From Diphasiastrum complanatum (Eukaryota; Streptophyta; Lycopodiopsida; Lycopodiales; Lycopodiaceae), in NCBI GenBank assembly GCA_029204225.1, contig CM055108.1:3835547-3899546 (forward strand): a stretch of 64,000 nt of DNA, in the 5' to 3' direction. The notes under the pieces were generated by a model, which was not told the origin of the DNA, made no database searches, and saw nothing but the letters and a program-made list of their open reading frames with translations. The position numbers and the translations under genes are program-made. Of this stretch, positions 26,601 through 38,600 are shown in pieces. Positions within the stretch are counted from its first letter, which is position 1, and each line of letters opens with the position of its first letter.

Positions 26601-29600
26601 TAAGGTTCAGGCCATCCAGGATTGGCCTATACCTACTGATATTCATCATGTTCGTATGTTTCTTGGGTTAGCCACTCACCTTCGTCGTCCAGTTCCTCAT
26701 TTTGCCACTATCGCAGCTCCTCTTCATTCACTTTTGAAGAAGTCTAGTACTTTTCTTTGGACTCCTGATTGTCAGACAGCATTTGATACTCTTCGTCGTG
26801 CTGTTGTTGATGCTGCCGTTATGTGTTTACCACAGTTTGATCAGAAGTTTCTTGTTGAGACTAATGCTAGTAATGTTGGTTTGGGTGCTTTACTTCGCCA
26901 GTCACAATGTATTATTGCTTATGAGTCGCGTCGTCTTCGCTCTTATGAGCAACGTTATTCTGTGCATGAGAAAGAGCTTCTTGCTATTATCTAAGCTCTT
27001 AAGAAGTGGCGTCATTATCTGTATCGAGTCCCATTTGACATTATTACTGATCACCAGTCTTTACGTTATCTGTTTTCTCAACGTGACCTTAGTGATCATC
27101 AATTTCGTTGATTGCAGTTTTTACAGTCTTTTAATTTCTCCATATTGTATCGTCCTGGTCGTGCTAACACTGCTGCTGATGCAGTGGTAGTTGACAGGTT
27201 CTCGAAACAGGCACATTTTATCCCAGTTCGCAGTACTATCACAGCAGAGCAGTGTGCACGTTTGTTCCTATCAGAGATTTTCTGCCTGCATGGATTTCCT
27301 CGTACTATCCTTTCTGATGGGGTAGTGAGTTTACATCTATATTCTGGACAAAGCTTATGCGTATTTTGGATGTTCAGCTTTTTATGGGTTTTGCTTATCA
27401 TTCTACTTCTGATGGGCAGTCTGAGGTCCTTAACAGGATCCTTGAGGATTATTTACGCCATTTTGTTACTCCTTCAGGGAAGGATTGGGATCAGCATTTA
27501 TGTTTAGCAGAGTATAGCTATAATAGCTCTGTTAGTACCAGCATAGGTGTCTCTCCATTTTTATTATCTCATGGCTATGCACCTCTTTTACCTGGCATTC
27601 CTCTTCCTCCTGAGGGTACACCTGTTACACTTGCATCTTTTCTATCAGGTGCTCGAGAGCTTATTACCGGGGCCAGTTCTCATTTACAGCATGTTCAGCA
27701 GCGTTATTAGACCTCAGTTGATCGTCACCGCCACCATGTTGAGTTTCAGTTTGGAGATATGGTTTATCTACGCTTACGGTTTGCACGTCATCATTTTGTC
27801 CAGGGCCATGCTTCTACTGAGAAGCTTGCACCACGTTATTATGGGCCTTATCGCATTGTGGAGGTTCTTAGTCCAGTTACGTATCGCTTACAGCTTCCTG
27901 CTTCCACACGCGCCTGTGATGTATTCCATGTCAGTTTATTACGTGCTGCTATTGAGGATGACGCTCCTTGTGATGCTGAGTTTCCTACTGCTCCAGAGTT
28001 ATTTCCAGTTTTACCTGCTGCTATATTACAGGTCCGTCTATACCATAGTCGACGCCGCCGGCAGATTCAGTTTTTGGTCCAGTGGGATGGTCGTCCTATT
28101 GAGGAGGCCACATGGGAGCCTATTGATGTCTTTTATCATACACCATTACTTGTGGATCAGGCTCGTGCTCTTGCTGCACTTGTTGATTCCTCTACATCAG
28201 ATGTTCCTCTAGCTGTCGATGCACCTGGGCTTGCTGCTACTCGATCCGGTTATCTTTTCGGCAGTTGGGTCTTTTTTTTGTGTTGGGGAGAGTTATGGAC
28301 TCGGCTCATTACATTCGCCGCGTCCATTTACATTTACAGTTACTTTACTTTATGCATAAGCAGGCCTTGGGCCCTTTTTTATTCATTAGTGACATTCAGA
28401 CTATATGGTTGGCCTTTGGCCTTATTATTCATTATTAGGTTATTTGGACATATTACTGGAGAGTGGGGGCCTTCTTGGAGGGCGCACTATTATCCCTCCC
28501 AATTGGGCCCTAGCCACTGGAAGCTTCCTTTTAGGGCTTCCTCTTGGCTATAAGTAGGGAAACTGTGTCATCTGTCATTCAGCTGATGATATTGATCTCT
28601 CTCTTTAGCCTCCTTAATCTCTCTCTTTCCTGCTTTCTAGGGTTACGTCTTGCTTATGTGATGCTTTCATAGCTTAGTTCTAGATCAGCTGTGGCTCTAT
28701 TCGTAACTGTCATGCCACATTATTGGACAACATTTATTGCTACTTGGTGCACTATTTGGAGGAGGGTTTGGTGGCTATTTCTTCGTAGATGGTTTGCTGA
28801 TCCATCTCTGCCAAAATTTTGGGACAACCACTTGGCATCACTTTTTGTAGACATTTTGAGGACTTTTTCATCTCTTTGTTCTTGCTGATTTTTACAGCAA
28901 GCTGGGGACAATGTTCCCCTCCTTTGGAGAGCTATCTCGTCACTTTTTTGCCTCTTTTTGCTTGTTGGTTCTTATAGCACCTGTGGACAGCCACCTATTG
29001 TCTTCATCTCGGGGTTGTAGGATGCTACTATGACATATATCCTTGTTGATTCTTCTGTTTATTTGTGTGATTTGTGTATTTTCAGCATAGTTAGGATGAC
29101 GACGAAAGTTGACTTTTTCAGGTATTAGCACTTTGTACATACTTCTCACTTGTAGTGCTTGAAGATGCCTTGTGGTATGGGATCTACTGGTGATGCTCTT
29201 ATAGATCTCATACAATAGACTATGTAATACTCTATTGATCATTTTGAGAGACCATCATAGAGACTAGGGAGTCTCTTGCTTTACATTCAGATGGACGTGC
29301 TACCACTTGGGATTTGTCGACAATGCCTTGATTGGAGCAGGAAATTTCTATGACTGACTTTAAGGCAGATCTTTGTCTAGCTATGATTGATCCTTAGGGG
29401 ATGATTTGTTAGAGGGATGCTTCTTGAAGTCTTACTTATATCGGTGATTTGGCTTCCTACCCATCTCACTGTACAAAGTTATCCTACTTATTTACTGATC
29501 AGCTCATCTCACACTACATTGTTGGCTACCTGGATCTCTAGATATGATGTTTCTTATTTTGAGCCTATCTCTTTATCCTGTGCTATGTCGCTTGCCGCTA

Positions 29601-32600
29601 CCTTTCAATTCAAATATCCCATGCTTCAGTTTGTAGGAAACGTATGCATGAATTTAGTGACGTTTTTCCAGAACAACTGGGAGAGGGTCGTCCCCCCTCT
29701 AGGGGTTTTTGCTTCTCATTATGTATGCTCTCCCCTGCCTTTTCTTGTTTTGCTACTCTTGTATTGCTACTTCCCTTGTTGCTTATACCCTCTACTATTC
29801 CTCAAGTTTTCCCTTCACCTTGACTTGTCTATATTTGTTGCTCCTCGAAAGTAAAGTTTAAAGATATTCGAGCGGACTGTTCGGGTTTTAATGTAAGTGC
29901 CTTTATCATATGGCACATGATTTTCGACAACCTCCTAATGCTACTGTTGCCAAACACTTTCATGAGGGTGAGGACATTGATGACTTCAAAATCTATATCC
30001 AATTGTTATGAGCCTCATGCCCCAACTTGCTTATGCTACTTGGGCCATCAAAGTTGGTCCTTGTCATATCTGCTTCCTGTGCTTAGTATAAATTATGAGT
30101 ATATATGTCACATGCACTTTGATTCTCTTTGCCCAATGTAAATTGTAAATATAAATGGCTAAGTTACCAGCCTGTGGAGACAATTGTAAATTGCAATGTA
30201 AATATCAGTTATAGTGATTAATTCCGATATGGCCAAGAGGATACTGGGTCCCATGAGAGTCTGCTGGATTGACGTCCTAAAAAGTAGGAAGGGTTGACGG
30301 TCAGCGTGACACGTGTCATATGCTCACTGGGACACTTGGTCCAGTGCATGAGTGACACTTGTCGAACGGTCAATGGACGGGTCAACATGACGTGTCATAT
30401 GCTCATTGGGACACTTGGTCCAATGTATGAGTGACACGTGCCAGATTGTCCACCTACTAGCTTGCCTGTGTGTCAGGGTATTGCCAAGTGGCAAGTGTCA
30501 ACGATGCATGAAGTTTGCCATGTGTCAACGTTAGGATGTGTTAGGGTTAAGGGGTGCTTGAGGGGATATAGTGTGAGCCGTGCCAGGATCGGATTCCTAT
30601 TCAACTATGGTTGGGAGGAGACTTGCAACAGAGCTCTCATTTTGCTTGTTGATCTGTGTACATTTGCTTGAGATTAATAAAGTGACGAATTTGCTGAGTA
30701 ATTTTGTGCATTTACTTAGAGTTTTTGTGAGCTTGTGTGCAACATTTGGTATCAGAGCGGTTGCTTTCAAGACTTGTGTATTTGGCATCATTGGCATCTT
30801 CAGTTAGGGTTTGGTGCAATCTTAAAAGAGCCAGTGCCCTACTTTAGGTGATCTGTTGATAGATTCGGAGCCCATAAGATCGCAAATTGAAGCCCTATTC
30901 TGGATTGCTGATCTTATGGTAGCCTTTGAGCATCTTCTACTATTTGGCTTTATTTTTCTTTGTGCTTTTGTGAAAATCCAGCCCACATAGGATTTGTGAA
31001 TCTGTTTGTAACCTCTTCAATACTCGGTATTTTTCAGACCTGTCCCTTGCAATAGGCTGTCTGTGGTAGGTCGTTGGTACGGTAGGGCTTTTCACCTTTC
31101 GATTCGGTGATCATCCCTTGCTTTTTGCCAATTGTTAGTTTGAAACCCTATTTTGCTGATTTTTGGAGAAAAAGAGTCTATGTGTAGTTAGAACTTGGCT
31201 GTAGGAGGTCTATTCTATCTAGTTCTTCTAGGAATTCAGGGTAATTTATCTGTATAGTGATATGAGGTTTTGAGAGCTTGGTCTTGCTTTATTTCAAGAA
31301 CTTTAGTTGTTTGATTTTGCATAGTTTTGTTGTGCACTGCTTTGCTTTTGCTACCTATTCTTCTGCTATGGCATCCTAAGCAACACTAGTAAGGATTCAT
31401 GGAGATTAAATGCAGTATGTTCCAAGGTGGATGCTATCGGAGCCACTCTTAAGCTGATTTTGGAGCAACTCAAAGGTAAAGGGGCTAGTGTCGGCTATGG
31501 AAGCAAAAAGGACATTGTCGACAGGCCATGAAGTTGAGTGGGGGTTTTGAAAGAGGAAGCTAGCTACTATCAAGGATCTAAAACCTTCGGAGTTCACTGG
31601 AGCAGTAGCTATGAGGACCATAGACGTTGTTGAGAATTGGTTGGAAAAATGGGAGAAAGCATTCCAGATGTGTGGCATAGACGATGAAACTGAGATGATT
31701 GCTGAAGCCACATATCGTTTTCAAGAGTTAGCACAAAGGTGGTGGAGGAAGGTGGAAAAGGATGACCTAGTTCCAACCACATGGGAGGCATTCCGGCAAA
31801 TGTTTATGCAAAATTGGGTGCCTATGGATGAAAATAATAGAGCCATGCAACAATGGATTCATTTGAAACAGGGTAACTTGAGCGTGCATGATTATGTAGA
31901 AACGTACCGAGAGGCTTTGCTACGCATTCCTCAGGAAGTTCCTACGTACATGCAAGTATTTCACTTTGTGGAGGACTTCGAGAGAGTATTCGCCCTTTCG
32001 TGTGGAAGGAGCATTCTCATGATTCGCGGGGAGCCATACATATGGCTTTGTATTATGAAGATGGAAAAAGAGGCCTGGAGTCAGCAACCTTGGGGACGCA
32101 AGGGCAAATGGAACAAAAAGAGAAAGTTTGAAGGTCAAACTAGTCAATGGCAAGCTCGGGGTGACCAAAAGGGAAAGGGTGCAGAGGCCCCCAATGGCAA
32201 AAGGTTGTATGGAATTGTTTTGGATGTTTGGGGCGGCGTAGGTGGAAAGAATGTCCATGGAACTTGAAGTTGACCACATATAATCCTCAGGTGAACCAGA
32301 TGAACCAGGGTGATGACCCTATGATAGTGGAAGAGATTGACTAAGAGGCCAATCTAGATAGTCCAAGCTCACATTCAAAATGACTTACTATCTGAGATAA
32401 GAAAGGCTCAGCAGGAAGATCCTCATTGTAAGAAAGTGGAACAGGAGGTTAGTCGTGGCCATGCAGAGTCTCAAGAGGAGAGTTCTTTTACCTTGGTTTG
32501 CACTTATCTTAAGTGTACCATAGAAGATGGAATGGTGATGAGAAATGGCGAGGCTCTTATTTTAGCTTGTGAGGTGATGTCTCCATAAACAACTACTAGC

Positions 32601-35600
32601 TAAAATGATTGGTCAAGACCAGACAAAATCTCAAAACTGCTCTTAGACATGGATGTCCGAAATATGGTACAATGCGGTGTCGTATAACTATTCAATAACT
32701 GTCTGAACTCTATAATAGATCATGTGCAACATCAATGCCACATATCAAGGGTCAACATATGAAATGAGTGAGCGAAGTGTGATTGGAGAATCCCGGAAAA
32801 GACAATGATAGCCTCGAATCTCATACTAGTTAGGGCATTTGAATAGAAAATGATCCTCTGACTCCACCTCTCCTAATGTGCAACTCATATGTCGGATGCC
32901 TTGGAAGTGCCCCATCTCCACATATAGTTGATGTGAGAAAACTCGGAATTGACCTAGTGTAAAATGAAGGCAATGTGAAAGTCCGCTATCCAAATAATGA
33001 GGCACAACTGGGATCCTAGCGCTATCTAGCTCTAGGAAACTGGAGTGATAGAAGTCCGGTTTGATCCCCAAGGGCCCCTGCCAAGTCACTCGAGAATATG
33101 CACAATAAATAACCCTCATGAGATACTGATGAGAACCCACTGGTAGATCAGAGATGTCGATGCTGTATATGCGTAGAAGACGAAAAGCCTGGGAGTACCA
33201 TGATAACTGATGACCTTGGTGATGAAGCTGATGAGAAGAGGTGGATAATGTGAAACTGGAAGACTCATCACTCTCTAGATGTATGTGTTCAACCTGAAAA
33301 TAGCCTCAACCCGTATTGGAATGACGACAAACTCAACAAGTATAACTTGGAGAGGAACAGATGGTTTGGCTCAGATCATACGTGCAAGCATACTAATCTG
33401 TAGACGGGAAGTGCTAGTCCATTCTGACTCAGGAATCTTAGTGCACCAAACCTCTATTGCATACATAACTGTGGGTGCAACCATAGTATCAAAAAGGTTG
33501 CACTTGGTTGGGGCATCCCGAATGTGCTTCACGAAACAAAAGCGCTCGAGACTAACCAGCACAACATGCCCCTTACGTAGTTTAGCTGTGGCAGCGTTTC
33601 TCATACTGAAAGCAGGACCAGTGAAGGAAGTCTCCGAATAACTGCAAGAGTCTCGAATGTGCTTCCTGAAACAAAAGCGCTCGAGACTAACCAACGCAAC
33701 ATGCCCCTTACGTAGTCTAGCTGTGGCAGCGTGTCTCTCATACTGAAAGCAGGACCAGTGAAGGAAGTCCCCAAATAAGTGTAAGAGGATACCACCTCAA
33801 GTGGTTGACCCCCTAGAGTGAACATTTGTCGTTGCATTAAGGTCCTGGAGGTATTAAAGATCATGATTTGGGTTTTCCTGGTATGCATAGTCAAACCAAA
33901 TAAGTCTCCAAAAACTTGTAATGTGTCCAAGTGCTGCTGCAAACCCTCGCCGAACGTAGATAGCAAGGCCACATCATCAGCATAAAACAAAATGGTACCA
34001 CCATCCTGATTGATGGCTCTCTTAAGCTCATCAATATACAAACCAAAGAGTGTGGCGGAGAGGGAACAACCTTGCTTCACCCCAATAGTGCTCCTAACTC
34101 TCTCTGAGAGACCCTCATCCGATCTGAAGCATTCCCAAACTTGCTCATAGAGCGCCATGACAGCCAATATGGTATCAGTGGGAAAATGAAGATCTCTCAG
34201 CCTTTGGATAAGCATATGACGTGGGACAAAGTCAAACGCTTTCTGGAAATCCACAAAATAGTAACATACTCTCTCATGTATGGATCTAGCTTCCTCAATA
34301 ACAGCCTGAAAAGTGAACACATGATCAGTAATGGAGTGCCATGTCCTGAAGCCAGCCTGACCCAAAGCATGTAACCTTCGTGTCTCTGCCTCACAATTGA
34401 TCGCTGTTTGAAGGATAGTGCCATGAAGTTTAGCCACAATATGCCCAATCATAATGGTACGATAGTTATCAGGTTTCATGGGGTCACCACTCTTGTAAAT
34501 GAGGTGGATGATATTAGTACACCATGGAAGGGGAAATCTAGAGATGACGGCCTGATTAAGGAGTGAGGCTAAAACATGTGAGAGAATATTCGTAGCATGA
34601 ATCAGGAGTTCGGACTCTAGACCCTTGATACCCCGAGCATGATGGGTCTTCATTTTCTCAATAGCAAGGGAGACCATAGTAGGAGTGAAAAGGGAGAAAG
34701 TGGAGGGACGGGGAGATATAACAATCGGATAAGTGGGAAAGGTATAAAGTAATGTGGCATATTCAGTCCAACTACGTAAATCTCTCAGCAATGGAGGTGG
34801 GGCACGGGGAGTAAACTCACGCCAAAAAGCACCAGATGAGGAACCATAGAGAAGATCCACAAGGCGTTTCCCTTCAGAAGTTTCGTATATGTATTTTTTA
34901 TAATGACAAGTGTAGGGATGGTAAGAATTGTGCAGAGTTGACTTGAAAGTAGAGTTGTTTGCATATATCATGGTGTGGATGACGAAGCTTTGTGTATGTG
35001 GATGTCTTGTGTATGTGGATGTCCTATGATGTTTGGATGTAATCGACCACTATGCCCACCACTATGGGGGTGGCAAGTATAGTCTCCAGAAGTCAGCCAA
35101 CAGGATAAGCCATTAAAAATGGCAAGCTCATGGGCCTCACCCAATAGAAGAAAATGCTCACCATATGCAGAGACTGTCGCGGAAGCTTTTTCTTTCTTGT
35201 TTCGTGTTCGTCCTCTATTCTGATTCGTGAACAATTTTCTGTCTTTGAATTTTCTTTTCATGCGGAAGCTCTTACGGGATCTTGGGACATTCGACTACGC
35301 ATCACAGAACATATTTTATTCTAGCAATCAAGAGACACACTACAAGGCCAAGAGATACACGAAATAGAGCGACTATATTGTCAGTTTGGGTTTAGAGCGA
35401 AATCGTAAGTGTCTCGCTTGTTGGCGGATTGACTCTCTGCTCTTTCGCTGTGTTCTGCTCGTTGGCAGACTTTCATGCACAACTATGGTATTTTTGCTTT
35501 CTTACTCTATTCGCTATGTCTCTCTCTGTTTCTTACAGATCTCTGTATTCACTATCTCTCTTCTTTTTCTCTTCTTTTGGTCTGCTTAGTTATGATCCAG

Positions 35601-38600
35601 AGAGGATCGTGTATACCTCCACTGTGTGGAGTCTACAAGATAGCTAAACGTAGAATCACAAGGCTAGTCAACGCTAACCAACTAGTTAGTTAGTCTCCGT
35701 CGTTGCTATTCGTTTCAGCTGGGCATGAAGCCCGTTGAGCTGCCAGCTGGCAATGCGAAGGATTTTTCTTCGTTTGTTTCGTTCTTTTCGTTTTGCGGTC
35801 CTGGAGGTGTGTTTACGATTCGCGAATCATTCGTGCTTCGAGTCAAAGACACGTTGACTGTCGCGAATTGTTCTCGTTCGGCCTTCGTGTCTTGTTCGTG
35901 CTGCGACAAAGTTGCAGGAGTTCACCATTTCTGACACTCCCTCTTGAACCTTGCAGCTTTGTTCGTTCAATCCAATTGCCTCTCTTTGCTTGGTAAAGAG
36001 TGGCTTGTCTATTGGTTTCGTGAGGAGATCTGCAATCATACTTTCTGATTTTATGAACTGGACCTGGAGCTCTCCTTTCGAGATCAAATCTCGAATGTGA
36101 TGGTACTTCAGAGGAATGTGCTTCGTCTTTGAATGGAAGACAGGATCCTGGGACAGACAAATGGCACTCTGGGAGTCCATCATCATCGTGCTTGGCCCCT
36201 CTTGTGGTATCCCGATTGCCTCCAACATCATCCGCAGCCACACTACCTCATTCGCCACTTTCGAGGTTGCGACATACTCAGCTTCGCAAGAGGATTGAGC
36301 TACCAGGGTTTGCTTTTTGCATATCCAGCTGATTGCAGCTCCGCACGCTATTGTACATCCTCTAGTAATGGACTTGCTGTCATCCTTGCAGCTCACCCAG
36401 CTCGCATCACTGTAGTGATGCAGCTCAAATCCTTTCTCCTCGTTTCTAGCTCTGTAGGTTAATCCAATATTCTGGGTACCCTTTAGATACTGTAGGATTC
36501 GTTTGGCCATTTGCCAATGTGCTAGACCAAGATTGGAACAGAATTGGCTCAATGCGTAAACAGAGAAGGCCAGATCCGGTCTGGTACAAATTGTCAAGTA
36601 CATCAGACTCCCGATTAAGTTCTGGTAGGGTATACCTGCCATCTTCTGTTCTTCCTCTTTTGTTTTTGGGCAATCATGTTTCGTGAGCTTGGCTCCAGCT
36701 ATCATTGGTGTGGCTTTTTCTTTGCAGTCCATCATGTGGTACTGCTTCAGCACTTTTCTGGCGTATTCTGACTGACTCAAGTGTATTTCGTCATTTGTTC
36801 GATCTCTTCTAATCTCCAGCCCTAGGCATTTTGTTGCTTCTCCAAGATCTGTGATTTCGTAGCTTTCAGAAATTTGACTCTTCGTGTCTTTGATCAACAT
36901 CAAGGAATTTCCTATCATCAGCGATTCATCCACGAAAATGGTCAGTATCACAAAATCCTTTCCTACTCTTTTGATGTAGACATTACAGTCTGGTTGAGTA
37001 GGGTTGAAGTCTAGAGACTTCAGAAGACCATGAAGCTTTTTGTACCAGGCCCGTGATGCCTGTTTTAGACCGTAGATGCATCTCTGCAATCAACAGACAT
37101 AATGTCTATTGTCGGGGTCTTCATAGCCTTTAGGTTGCTTCATGAAGATTTCCTCCTCTAGATCTCTGTGGAGAAAGGCTGTTTTCACGTCAATCTGGTG
37201 AATTTCCAGATTGTACTGTGTGGCGTATGCAAGGAGTAGTCTTATGCTTGTCATCTTCACCATGGGCGAATATGTGTCAAAATAGTCGACACCATATCTC
37301 TGCGTGTAGCCCTTTGCGACAAGCCTTGCCTTGTAGCGGCCAATAGTGCCATCTGATTTTAGCTTTTTCTTGTACACCCACTTGCAGTCGACTATTTTCC
37401 TGTTTTTTGGCAGTGGCTCTAATGTCCATGCCTCGTTTTGCCTCATCGACTCGATCTCCTCTGACATTGCCTGCTTCCAGAATTCTCCCTTTGGACTCTG
37501 GATAGCTTCTTGGTATGTTGCTGGCTCTTCTGTGAAGCTGCAGTACTCGAACTGCGTGTCTTCGCTCCATTGAAGATTGTCAGAATAGCGGTCTGGAGGT
37601 CTTCTTTGTCTTGTTGACCTTCGAGGTTCGTTTCGTCGTTGCTCGAACATTTCTTGTTCGTGGGGTCGATCCTCTGCTTCCTGCTGCTCTGGAGTCTGGG
37701 GCTTTGCATTCTGATTTGATGTATGTCCTCGATCTCCCTCTTGAATAGGCAGCAGTGTGAAGATCTCATGGCCTCTTTCGTCTTTCAGTCCAGGGAATTT
37801 GGACTTGTCGAACTTCACATCTCTGCTCGAAACAACCTTCTTCGTGGTTGGATCGTAGAGTCTGTACACATGTGTTCCGTTCGAGTAGCCGACCATGATT
37901 GTTTGCTCAAATTTGTCATCGAGCTTGCTTCTCTTTTCCTTTGGAATGTGCTTGTATGCTGCACATCCAAACACTCGTACGTATGATAGATCAAGCTTTC
38001 TACCTGTCCACATTTCGTATGATGTTTTGTTCTCCAACGCTGTCGTTGTAGATCTGTTCTGCAGGTGTACAGCGGCAGCTATTGCCTCGGCCCTGAATTG
38101 ACCTGGCAATTGAGCCTGTGCCATCATGCATCTGGCTCCTTCGACTAGCGTTTTGTTTCTTCTTTCTACCACACCGTTGTATTCTGGTGTGTATGCAGGA
38201 GTGAACTAGTGTTCGATCCCCTGTTATTCGCAGAATTTTGAGAATTCTGTGCTTTTGTATTCACCTCCATTGTCAGATCTAAGGATCTGTATTTTTTTCG
38301 AGGTGTGTCGCTCTGCGAATGCCACGAACTTCTTGAAAGAATCGAACACATCGGATTTCTTCTTCAAGTAGTAGATCGTGGTCATTCGGCTGTAATCATC
38401 TATGAACGTTAGAAAATATCTCGAACTTGAGAGCGAATCTGTTTTCATCGGTCCACACACATCAGAGTGGACGAGCTCAAGAACTGTGGCTCTTCTTCCC
38501 TCGTGTGTGAATGGATTCCGATGTTGCTTGCCTTTCTGACAAGCTTCGCAAAATTCAGCCTCTGGCCTTGAAACTCGAGACCTGTGACAATGTCCTTTTT

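Larger units (their letters stand above)
23007..28708 (+). mobile_element. Complete Ty3/gypsy chromovirus, 5702 bp
   Basis: Two 418-bp LTRs (23007-23424 and 28291-28708) differ at about ten positions by eye. GTCAT occurs directly outside both ends (23002-23006 and 28709-28713), a perfect 5-bp target duplication. The LTR ends are AGTTA...TAACT, not TG...CA. The order is PBS, Gag, zinc knuckle, protease, reverse transcriptase, RNase H, integrase, chromodomain, the layout of plant chromoviruses. The coding region has at least seven stops, a Gag-Pol frame change near 24900 and a deletion in integrase, so it cannot move on its own. Orientation is the same as SWC4. Confidence 0.93.

Noticed and set aside
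24102-27710. Stop-codon reassignment or programmed readthrough in the chromovirus
   Set aside because: The stops are of three kinds, scattered through conserved domains and joined by a deletion and a frame change. Host exons use standard codons. Decay is the simpler explanation.
33520-33760. Tandem repeat array in the LINE
   Set aside because: It is one roughly 140-bp local duplication within the coding part, with no further copies. It was noted in the LINE entry, not called as a satellite.
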